A stretch of 17,597 nt of DNA from an uncultured Lachnospiraceae bacterium (GTDB taxonomy: Bacteria; Bacillota_A; Clostridia; Lachnospirales; Lachnospiraceae). The position numbers and the translations under genes are program-made. The DNA lies in assembly GCA_910577835.1 (NCBI GenBank), contig CAJTOU010000033.1, forward strand, positions 1 to 17,597. Direction: 5' to 3'. Under the pieces are notes generated by a model that had not been told where the DNA came from, did no database searches, and saw only the letters and a list, made by a program, of their open reading frames with translations. How positions within the stretch are numbered: position 1 is the first letter of the stretch; every line of letters begins with the position of its first letter. Positions 6,591 to 13,365 of this stretch are shown one piece after another.

Positions 6591-8323
6591 GATGCCGCCT
6601 CCTTTTTAAACTGGGAATCATAAATTTCTTTATATACCAGACAGTTTTCCAATAATTCTGTATGAGTTCCGATTCCTTCTATATGTCCGTCATCCAATAC
6701 AATAATTTTATCTGCATGCATAATAGAAGAGGTTCTCTGAGAAACAATAAATACCGTTGGATGATAATCAAGCTTCTGAAGCGCTTTTCTAAGTGCAGCA
6801 TCAGTTGCATAATCAAGTGCGGAAGCACTGTCGTCAAAAATTAATATTTCCGGTTTTCTTACCAAAGCTCTTGCTATGCTTAAACGCTGCCTTTGTCCGC
6901 CGGATAAATTTCTTCCACCCTGCTCTATCCACTCATCCAGTCCTTTTTCTTTTTTTCGTAAAATATCTCCTGCCTGTGCAGTTTCAATTGCTTCCAGTAT
7001 TTCGCTGTCGCTGGCGGATTTATTTCCCCAGAGTATATTTTCGCGGATTGTTCCCTGAAACAGAACCGATTTCTGCATAACAATTCCTATTTTTTCTCTT
7101 AATTTTTCCTCATTATAATCCAGAACATTTTTTCCATCTACAAATACAGCTCCTTTTTCTGCCTGATAAAAAGCCGGAATCAAATGTACCAGAGAGGTTT
7201 TTCCGGAACCTGTTCCTCCTATAATTCCAATAGTTTCTCCTTTTTTTACTTTGAAATCAATATCTGTTAATGCATATTCTCCTGCATTTTCATAAGAAAA
7301 TGATAATTTTTCAAAAACCACCTTATACCCGTCTGCCGGATTTTCTTTCTTTTTTTCTGATTTTAAAACTGTATTTTCATTTTCTCCTATCTCGAAAATT
7401 CCTGCAATTCTCTGTGCGCTCGCCACGGATTTTGTCATGGTAATAATCAGATTTGCCAGCTTAATTAATTCAACAAGAATCTGAGACATATAATTATATA
7501 ACGCGACAACAGCTCCCTGTGTCAAAATACCAGACTCTACCCGTAATGCTCCAATATAAATTAATGCAAGAATTCCTCCATTTATGACAACATAAGTAAC
7601 AGGATTCATAAGAGCTGATATTTTTCCTACATATTGCTGAAATTTTGTCAGACTGTTATTTCTTTCATCAAATTCCTGTATTTCTTCCTCTTCTTTTCCA
7701 AAAGCACGGATAACTCGAATTCCTGTAAGACTTTCTCTTGTTTTTTCCAGTACATAATCCAGTTGCTTTTGAACTTTTTTATACAGCGGAATAGTAAGCA
7801 TCATAATTCCAAATACAATAATGGAGAGAACGGGAATTACCGCCACAAAAATAAGAGCTGCTTTTACATCAATTGTAAATGCCATAATCATTGCACCAAA
7901 AACAATAAACGGAGAGCGTAAAAACAGTCTTAATACCATATTTATCCCTGTCTGTACCTGATTAACATCTGTGGTCATACGGTTAATCATAGTCGATGCG
8001 CCTGTCTGGTCCATCTGCGTATATGACATGCTCTGCATTTTATCAAACAGCACTTCTTTGATTCTGGCTGCAAATCCACATGCTGCCTTTGCAGAAAAAT
8101 ATTGTGCAGTAATAGAACAAACCAGTCCTATCAGTCCCAGTGCAATTAATACTCCTGACATGGAAAAAATATATGTTTCATCTTTTTTTGCAATACCAGT
8201 ATCAATAATGGCTGCCATTACCAGCGGGACAAACAACTCAAATGTTGCTTCCAGCATTTTAAATAATGGAGCTAATATAGTTTCTTTTTTATAATTTTTT
8301 AGATAGATGAATAGATTTTTCAC
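6587..8323 (-). CDS. ABC exporter half-transporter, degenerate ATPase subunit of a heterodimer
   Basis: A 578-residue membrane-plus-ATPase fusion. Six membrane helices fill about residues 15-310, with a nucleotide-binding domain after that. Walker A is GGTGSGKT (369-376) and the signature LSGGQ (473-477) is intact. Walker B reads IFDDSASALD, with Asp instead of the catalytic Glu, and the switch His is replaced by Gln (VSQRTSS). These are the substitutions expected in the degenerate subunit. A GTG start at 8323 is chosen: GGAGGT (8333-8328) is just upstream and the protein then begins with a typical KNLFIYLKNYK stretch. The in-frame ATG at 8371 would translate back through the neighbour's terminator hairpin. 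Translation is coupled to the second half-transporter by a 4-nt overlap. Confidence 0.92.
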   Translation of the reverse strand: MKNLFIYLKNYKKETILAPLFKMLEATFELFVPLVMAAIIDTGIAKKDETYIFSMSGVLIALGLIGLVCSITAQYFSAKAACGFAARIKEVLFDKMQSMSYTQMDQTGASTMINRMTTDVNQVQTGINMVLRLFLRSPFIVFGAMIMAFTIDVKAALIFVAVIPVLSIIVFGIMMLTIPLYKKVQKQLDYVLEKTRESLTGIRVIRAFGKEEEEIQEFDERNNSLTKFQQYVGKISALMNPVTYVVINGGILALIYIGALRVESGILTQGAVVALYNYMSQILVELIKLANLIITMTKSVASAQRIAGIFEIGENENTVLKSEKKKENPADGYKVVFEKLSFSYENAGEYALTDIDFKVKKGETIGIIGGTGSGKTSLVHLIPAFYQAEKGAVFVDGKNVLDYNEEKLREKIGIVMQKSVLFQGTIRENILWGNKSASDSEILEAIETAQAGDILRKKEKGLDEWIEQGGRNLSGGQRQRLSIARALVRKPEILIFDDSASALDYATDAALRKALQKLDYHPTVFIVSQRTSSIMHADKIIVLDDGHIEGIGTHTELLENCLVYKEIYDSQFKKEAAS

Positions 8324-8327
8324 AATA

Positions 8328-8333
8328 ACCTCC
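8328..8333 (-). promoter_or_regulatory. Ribosome binding site selecting the GTG start at 8323
   Basis: The minus-strand GGAGGT lies 4-5 nt ahead of the GTG. It is the only good ribosome site near the 5' end of this gene, and no in-frame ATG lies downstream at a suitable distance. Confidence 0.7.
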
Positions 8334-8351
8334 TGCCATCTGCGGTCAAAG

Positions 8352-8396
8352 ACAGCAGAAAAAAAGACCAAGGTTTCCCCGGCCTTTTTCTGCTGT
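8352..8396 (-). terminator. Long terminator hairpin between the AT-hook gene and the ABC operon
   Basis: ACAGCAG (8352-8358) pairs with CTGCTGT (8390-8396). A/T pairs and a GC-rich core (GGCCGGGG against CCTTGGTC on the minus strand, with G-U pairs) continue the stem up to an AAA loop. On the minus strand the core is followed by seven T. The stem base overlaps the stop codon of the AT-hook gene. The A run on the other side makes it symmetrical, but there is no plus-strand gene to end. Confidence 0.88.
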
Positions 8397-8875
8397 TAAT
8401 TTTCCAAATCTACATAGCCAGCAGATTTATCATTTACCACATAATATACTTTTTTATCGCTAGGCTTTACATAAATATCAATTGACTTTATTTTTGTTTT
8501 GTTCTCTGCTTTGTATGCCTGTTTGCATTTTTCGACAAGGTCTTTTGATACAAATTCGCCAAAATCAAACTGAAGTACAATATTTGCCTCGGCCTCTTTT
8601 GGTGCTGTTTCTTTTACCTCTGCCTTCTCAGCCGCAGGCTTTCTGCCTCTCTTCTTTGGAGTTTCCTTTGGCTCAGCTTTTGCAGTATTAGGTTTTCTGC
8701 CTCTCTTTTTTGGAGCAGATTCTTCTTCCTGTACAGAAACTTCAGCCTCTGCTGTTTCTTCTTTTACTTCTTCTGTCTCAACAGCTTCAGCAGAAACATT
8801 TTCATTTACTTCTTCAGTAACAATCACATCAGCTTTTTTTTCTTCTGTGGCTTTTGCCTTTCTTCCTCTTGGCAT
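8396..8875 (-). CDS. AT-hook protein with C-terminal DUF6465-type domain
   Basis: A 159-residue protein. Residues 1-95 are low-complexity and charged, with three AT-hook-like motifs: PRGRK at 2-6 and KKRGRKP at 56-62 and 74-80, the last two exactly 18 residues apart. A long Glu/Ala/Val-rich acidic stretch lies between the first two. Residues 97-159 form a compact domain (IVLQFDFGEFVSKDLVEKC, then a YVKPSDKKVYYVVN strand pair) that I recognise as DUF6465, common in Lachnospiraceae. AT-hooks bind the minor groove of AT-rich DNA, so a nucleoid-associated role is a reasonable inference; the function is unproven. The ATG at 8875 is used, with AAGGAG about 9 nt upstream; another ATG at 8881 is too close to that site. 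The gene has its own promoter and terminator. Confidence 0.85.
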   Translation of the reverse strand: MPRGRKAKATEEKKADVIVTEEVNENVSAEAVETEEVKEETAEAEVSVQEEESAPKKRGRKPNTAKAEPKETPKKRGRKPAAEKAEVKETAPKEAEANIVLQFDFGEFVSKDLVEKCKQAYKAENKTKIKSIDIYVKPSDKKVYYVVNDKSAGYVDLEN

Positions 8876-8974
8876 AAACATAATCTCCTTCCATATCAAT
8901 TATAATATTTGAATTATATTTTATTTAACGGAAAATTGCTTTGCGAATTTATATAAAATATAATTGATACTGAT

Positions 8975-9003
8975 AAAATACCATAAGTGTAATTTATTTT
9001 CAA
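8975..9003 (-). promoter_or_regulatory. Extended -10 promoter for the AT-hook gene
   Basis: On the minus strand TTGAAA (9003-8998, five of six) is followed by a 17-bp spacer that ends in TGG, then TATTTT (8980-8975). The TG one base before the -10 box makes it an extended type. The predicted start is near 8968 and the leader about 90 nt, AT-rich. TATAAT-like boxes closer to the gene (8913-8918 and 8899-8904) lack good -35 partners. Confidence 0.55.
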
Positions 9004-9032
9004 GTCTTTTATTTAAATTTAAGTAAATATTT

Positions 9033-9506
9033 TTATTTTATTGCCTGATTTTTCATCTGAATTAATTTATTTCTATCCCATAAAGAAACTACTTCATTAT
9101 CTTCAGCAAGTACCTCCGCCTGATTTGTAAAATAGTTATTTGTAATTACAATTGCTTCCTCACAGTCATAATGTTTCATTGCTGAAATTACTTCCTGAAC
9201 TGCCTTTACTCCAACTGGACGGCTGTATCTTTTACACTGGACTGCAATTCTTATCTGAGCAAAACTTACAATAATATCAGCTCCATAATCGCCTGTGGCT
9301 TTTGTTATTTCTTCAATTACAAAACCACAGCCTTTCAAAACAGCAGCCGTAAACAATTCAAATTCCCCGCCGCTCATTTTATCAATTTCATCAATCGTCC
9401 GGTCTGCTTCGTTTGGTTTTAATTTCATAATTTTCAGCATCCAGCGACAGAACAGGTATGCGGCAAATAAAATAATTATTCCAATAATAATTTTGCCATT
9501 CTTCAT
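9033..9506 (-). CDS. Membrane-anchored Mrr-like restriction endonuclease-fold protein
   Basis: A 157-residue protein with one N-terminal membrane helix (about 5-24) followed by a positively charged linker and an Mrr_cat-type domain (about 45-150). The PD-(D/E)XK nuclease signature is visible: Glu50 in GGEFELF, Asp77 in GDYGADIIV, and QCK with Gln90 and Lys92, all in the right order and spacing. It ends soon after the catalytic core and has no separate DNA-recognition domain, unlike full-length Mrr (about 300 residues). The ribosome site is weak (AAAGGA about 9 nt before the ATG at 9506). No methyltransferase is nearby. It could be a type IV-like defence nuclease held at the membrane, or a housekeeping DNA-repair protein; the family does not decide. 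Confidence 0.85.
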   Translation of the reverse strand: MKNGKIIIGIIILFAAYLFCRWMLKIMKLKPNEADRTIDEIDKMSGGEFELFTAAVLKGCGFVIEEITKATGDYGADIIVSFAQIRIAVQCKRYSRPVGVKAVQEVISAMKHYDCEEAIVITNNYFTNQAEVLAEDNEVVSLWDRNKLIQMKNQAIK

Positions 9507-9577
9507 TTTAACTTATCCTTTATTCTGATTTATCTCACCTTATTCTGTTTATATTATTTTATTTCGTTGACCTTGTT

Positions 9578-10462
9578 TTATGAATCACTATTTAATACTT
9601 TCTTTAAAGCCTGTATTCCCATAATTACTACTCCGCCTGCTATAAAATATATAATATGAAATGTATCAAAAGAAAGTGCTGGTTTTGGTGTATCAAGACT
9701 TTTTGGCCCCATTACAATTGCATAAAAGGAGCCTATCATCATACCAATAATAAAATACATCATGGCGGAACGATGCTTTGACAGCAGATATTTCAGTCCT
9801 TTTACAGATGTACAGATACCAGCAATACAGCCAAATCCAAAAATACATAATCCCACAAAATATTTTAATTCCATATGAAGAAAACCTGCGATTCCGGTCA
9901 TAATTGCCTGATAAAATCCAAATACCAGCATAAGTGTGGAGCCTGATATACCCGGAAGTACCATGGCTGAAATCGCACACATTCCACAAATAAATAATAA
10001 AATTCCGCCCAGCACACCAAACTCTCCGAACGCCAGACTGGCACCATCGCCAGTAATATAATCAGAAAGATACGTAATCACACATACCAGAGCAGCACCT
10101 AAAACTGTAAAAATAATATTTTTATAATTTCCCAGAAAAGAATTTTTTTCTTCCGAGATAATTACCGGAATTGCAAATAAAACAAATCCAAGGAACAGAG
10201 AGCTTATCTGATATATATTTTTTTCAAATACCGCATTAATAAAAAGTGCTGCCATCGCCATACCGATAATCCATCCACTTCCCATTTTAATCAGAAAACG
10301 AATGGCCGACATTCTTTTTTCTTTGTCGCGGGAAACAATATTATTTAACGAGGTAATAAATTCATCATAAATACCTATAATAAACGCAACTGTTCCTCCC
10401 GATACTCCCGGTACGCTGTCCGCCAGTGCCATTAAAAATCCTCCAAATATTTTAATTAACAT
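9578..10462 (-). CDS. DUF368 family polyprenyl-phosphate transporter (PopT-like)
   Basis: A 294-residue polytopic membrane protein of the DUF368 family. The hallmark motif occurs twice, as expected for an inverted-repeat transporter fold: DSVPGVSGGT (residues 15-24) and VLPGISGST (168-176). DUF368 proteins (PopT) have been described, together with DedA proteins (UptA), as flippases that return undecaprenyl phosphate to the inner leaflet for cell-wall synthesis. The start at 10462 has GGAGG only 4 nt upstream and overlaps the HisC-type gene by 7 nt. An internal ATG at 10432 has GGAGG at 7 nt but would remove the conserved N-terminal helix start. It is the last gene of a four-gene unit. Confidence 0.9.
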   Translation of the reverse strand: MLIKIFGGFLMALADSVPGVSGGTVAFIIGIYDEFITSLNNIVSRDKEKRMSAIRFLIKMGSGWIIGMAMAALFINAVFEKNIYQISSLFLGFVLFAIPVIISEEKNSFLGNYKNIIFTVLGAALVCVITYLSDYITGDGASLAFGEFGVLGGILLFICGMCAISAMVLPGISGSTLMLVFGFYQAIMTGIAGFLHMELKYFVGLCIFGFGCIAGICTSVKGLKYLLSKHRSAMMYFIIGMMIGSFYAIVMGPKSLDTPKPALSFDTFHIIYFIAGGVVIMGIQALKKVLNSDS

Positions 10463-11520
10463 GCTGCCTCCTTATAATTTTGAATTTCCTTAAACAATCT
10501 TTCCATCTCCTCCTCTGTTCCGATTGTAATTCTTATGTAATCCCTGATTTGCGGATTATCCCAATGTCTCACATAAATATTTCTGCTTCTTAAATACTCA
10601 AATAAATCTGTAATATCAAGAGATTTATTTGTTGCAAAAATAAAATTTGCTTTTGAATCCGGAAAGGTAAATCCCAGTTCTGAAAGTCTTTTTTTTGTTT
10701 TTTCTCTTGTATTGATTATCTTTTTTGTCACAGAATCAAAATAATCCCGATTTTTTACAGATGCCGTACCTGCCAGAATTGCCGTTTGATTCATAGTATA
10801 AGAATTAATTGAATATTTTACATCCTTCATCGCACGTATCAAATCTCTGTTTCCAACAGCAAATCCAATGCGCATTCCCGCCATGGAACGTGATTTTGAA
10901 AAAGTTTGGATTACCAGCAGATTTTCATATTGAGAAATAAATTTTAATGAGGATTCTCCGCCAAAATCAATATACGCTTCATCTATCATAACTACTGATT
11001 TCTGATTATGCTTTAAAATATCTTCAATCATATCTGATTCTTCATACAGGCCAGTCGGAGCATTTGGATTTGGAAAAATAATTCCACCATTTTCCATATA
11101 ATAATCTTCTTTTTTTATTCTGAAATTTTTATCCAAAGGAAGAGTTTTATATTTTATTTTATAAAGCTCTGCCCATACCGGATAAAAGGAATATGTAATA
11201 TCCGGAAAAAGAACCGGCTTTTCTGAATTAAAAAAGGTAAGAAAGGCATTTGCAATTACATCATCTGAACCGACACCTACAAAAATCATATCCGGTTCTA
11301 CCTGATAAAACTCTGCCAGTGCTTCTGTAAGCTCTGAAGCCTCAGGGTCCGGATACAGCCGGAATTTATCAGTATCTGTTTCTTTTATTATTTTTTCAAC
11401 CTCCGGTGCAGGTGGATACGGACATTCATTTGTATTTAATTTTACCATATCCAATTTATCTGGCTGCTCTCCTGCCACATAGGGAACTGTTTTTCTGATA
11501 TTCTTTTCCCATTCACGCAT
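10456..11520 (-). CDS. hisC: Histidinol-phosphate aminotransferase-type enzyme
   Basis: A PLP aminotransferase of 354 residues with the HisC pattern: KLNTNECPYPPAP near the N-terminus, RLYPDPEASEL (54-64), NPNAPTG (151-157), Asp180 and Tyr183 for the cofactor, the Schiff-base Lys209 in TFSKS, and MAGMRIGFA with Arg217. HisC converts imidazole-acetol phosphate and glutamate to histidinol phosphate, and many HisC-like enzymes also use aromatic amino acids. No other histidine gene is present; it lies between another aminotransferase (18 nt upstream) and the PopT-like gene (7-nt overlap). It may therefore be a paralogue with another substrate, so the gene symbol marks the family rather than a proven role. 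GAGGAG stands 7 nt before the ATG. Confidence 0.85.
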   Translation of the reverse strand: MREWEKNIRKTVPYVAGEQPDKLDMVKLNTNECPYPPAPEVEKIIKETDTDKFRLYPDPEASELTEALAEFYQVEPDMIFVGVGSDDVIANAFLTFFNSEKPVLFPDITYSFYPVWAELYKIKYKTLPLDKNFRIKKEDYYMENGGIIFPNPNAPTGLYEESDMIEDILKHNQKSVVMIDEAYIDFGGESSLKFISQYENLLVIQTFSKSRSMAGMRIGFAVGNRDLIRAMKDVKYSINSYTMNQTAILAGTASVKNRDYFDSVTKKIINTREKTKKRLSELGFTFPDSKANFIFATNKSLDITDLFEYLRSRNIYVRHWDNPQIRDYIRITIGTEEEMERLFKEIQNYKEAAC

Positions 11521-11538
11521 AATATTTCTCCTCTTATA

Positions 11539-12732
11539 TTATTTTATTTCCTGACATTTTTCTGCAAGCTTTTCCCATGCTTTTTCTGAACGAAGAATGG
11601 TTTCATAAGATACACAGTAGGCAATTCTTACATATCCCGGACATTGAAAGGAAGAACCCGGCACCAGCATAAGATGAAGCTCCTTTGCCATTGTACAAAA
11701 TTCGTTTTCTTCTTTTGTTGGTGTTTTCATCCACAGATAAAATGCGCCCTCGGGTTTTACGCATTCAAAACCAAGCTTGGTCAGCATATCATATAATGTT
11801 TTTCTGTTTCTGTCATAGTATAAAATATCTGTCTGTTCATGAATAGCTCTTGCAACTGCTCGTTGCATAAGAGAAGGTGCATTTACATAACCAAGAATTC
11901 TTGTTGCAATCGCTGCTGCATTATAGACTTTTTCAAAATCTGAAATTTCCGAAGGAATCACAAGATATCCGATTCTTTCTCCGGGCAGAGATAATGATTT
12001 ACTGAAAGAATATCCCACAATCGTATTTTTATAATATTTTGTCAGATAGGGAACTTCTGCATTGTCATATACCAGCTCTCTGTATGGTTCATCCGAAACC
12101 AGATAAATATCAGTTCCAAATTCTTTTTCCTTTTTCTCAAGTACTTCCGCAATCTTCTTTATTACCTCAACAGGATATACAACACCCGTAGGATTGTTTG
12201 GATTATTTATAATAACAGCTTTTGTTCTTTCTGTTACAGCTTTTGAAAGTTTTTCTATGCTTGGCAGAAACGCAGGGGTATCACATGGAACTTCTACAAG
12301 AATACCATCATAATTTGTTACATATGCATTGTATTCCAGAAAATAAGGTGAAAATGCGATTACCTCATCTTCTGGATTTAACAGTGTTTTAAATATAACA
12401 TTTAATCCGCCTGCTGCTCCAACTGTCATAATCAGATTTTGTGCCTGAAAATTTGTCTGAAATCTTTCATTTAATGATTTGGCAATGATTTGTCTTACAT
12501 CCTCATAGCCTGTATTGCTCATATATCCATGTATCATAAGGCTGTCTTCTGTATCCAGAATATCCTTAATCGCCTGATTTACTACCTGCGGCGCCGGTAC
12601 ATTCGGATTTCCAAGACTGAAATCATATACATTTTCTGCTCCATAAAGCGCTGCCATCTTTTTTCCTTCTTCAAACATTGCGCGAATTGCGGAATTGTTT
12701 TGTAAAAATTTTTCCATTTTCTGTGCTATCAT
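11539..12732 (-). CDS. Class I PLP-dependent aminotransferase (aspartate aminotransferase-like)
   Basis: A 397-residue fold-type I aminotransferase. Visible landmarks are FSLGNPNVPAP (38-48), the phosphate-binding VGAAGGLN (104-111), NNPNNPTG (176-183), SDEPYRE with Asp214 and Tyr217, the Schiff-base Lys245 in SFSKSLSLPGERIGY with Arg253, and a C-terminal YVRIAY carrying the substrate carboxylate Arg. The family covers aspartate, alanine and aromatic aminotransferases; the donor and acceptor cannot be fixed from sequence. The ATG at 12732 overlaps the stop of the upstream vanZ-like gene by 4 nt and has GGAGG 6 nt before it, so the two are translationally coupled. The HisC-type gene follows 18 nt later. 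Confidence 0.92.
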   Translation of the reverse strand: MIAQKMEKFLQNNSAIRAMFEEGKKMAALYGAENVYDFSLGNPNVPAPQVVNQAIKDILDTEDSLMIHGYMSNTGYEDVRQIIAKSLNERFQTNFQAQNLIMTVGAAGGLNVIFKTLLNPEDEVIAFSPYFLEYNAYVTNYDGILVEVPCDTPAFLPSIEKLSKAVTERTKAVIINNPNNPTGVVYPVEVIKKIAEVLEKKEKEFGTDIYLVSDEPYRELVYDNAEVPYLTKYYKNTIVGYSFSKSLSLPGERIGYLVIPSEISDFEKVYNAAAIATRILGYVNAPSLMQRAVARAIHEQTDILYYDRNRKTLYDMLTKLGFECVKPEGAFYLWMKTPTKEENEFCTMAKELHLMLVPGSSFQCPGYVRIAYCVSYETILRSEKAWEKLAEKCQEIK

Positions 12733-13247
12733 TTTTTTCCTCCATTCTCTGTTTTCCTTAGATTCTTTAATTTATAAATCAGATATATAATAAATGCTCC
12801 TGCCATTCCCCCGCATGTATCTATTAAAACATCTGTGACCTGCCCGCTTCTTCCTCCTACAAATAACTGATGAAATTCATCTGTGGCGGCATACAGCATT
12901 ACCAGAAATATGGCTGCCCATATTTTTTTCCATTCAGCTTCAAAGACATGGTACAGTCGAAGCTGTATGGATATTAAAATTCCAAGAACTGCGTATTCCG
13001 TCATATGAGCACATTTTCGCAGAATATGTTCTAAAAAATCAACAGTATTTTCATCTATATTCTCTGGCAAAAACCATAAGATAAAATTTCTTAAAAATCC
13101 TCTGCTTAAATTAGAGGAATCCTCACTGTTCTGTGAAGAAAAAATAAAAATAAGTAACATCCAGAAAATAATAAGAATCCAGAGGATTATTTTTTTTGAA
13201 CGATTCGTATTTATATTAATTGTATGATTTTCAGCCTGTTCTTTCAT
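12729..13247 (-). CDS. VanZ-like family membrane protein
   Basis: A 172-residue protein with a short charged N-terminus and about four membrane segments (roughly 20-37, 82-97, 108-122 and 142-158). The VanZ pattern is clear: FSSQ (36-39) after the first helix, KCAHMTEYAVLG (78-89) with His81 and Glu84, ATDEFHQLFV (121-130), and GRSGQVTDVLIDTCGG (132-147) with Asp139 and Asp143. It shares this layout but little overall sequence with the VanZ-like protein at 4185-4739. It is first in a unit with two aminotransferases and the PopT-like gene. The ribosome site is weak, with only AAAGA and AT-rich sequence before the ATG. Substrate unknown; a lipid-linked or cell-wall substrate is inferred from context. 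Confidence 0.88.
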   Translation of the reverse strand: MKEQAENHTININTNRSKKIILWILIIFWMLLIFIFSSQNSEDSSNLSRGFLRNFILWFLPENIDENTVDFLEHILRKCAHMTEYAVLGILISIQLRLYHVFEAEWKKIWAAIFLVMLYAATDEFHQLFVGGRSGQVTDVLIDTCGGMAGAFIIYLIYKLKNLRKTENGGKK

Positions 13248-13285
13248 TTTATTTCAGTCTTTTTTTATATTCCTTTCCAATTTAT

Positions 13286-13328
13286 ATAAAAGGATTACCG
13301 GTTCTCACATACTCAGTAATCCTTTTAT
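13286..13328 (-). terminator. Perfect 13-bp hairpin after the symporter gene
   Basis: ATAAAAGGATTAC (13286-13298) pairs perfectly with GTAATCCTTTTAT (13316-13328) around a 17-nt loop. On the minus strand the 3' arm ends in CCTTTTAT, so the U run is within the stem rather than after it. It probably ends the symporter transcript with partial efficiency. Confidence 0.72.
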
Positions 13329-13365
13329 CACGAAACTTTATATTATTCCCTTCAGCGGTTTAAAT

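Noticed and set aside
8324..8371. A longer N-terminus for the first ABC subunit starting at the ATG at 8371
   Set aside because: It would translate the 3' arm and loop of the neighbour's terminator; the GTG at 8323 has a strong GGAGGT and a typical exporter N-terminus.
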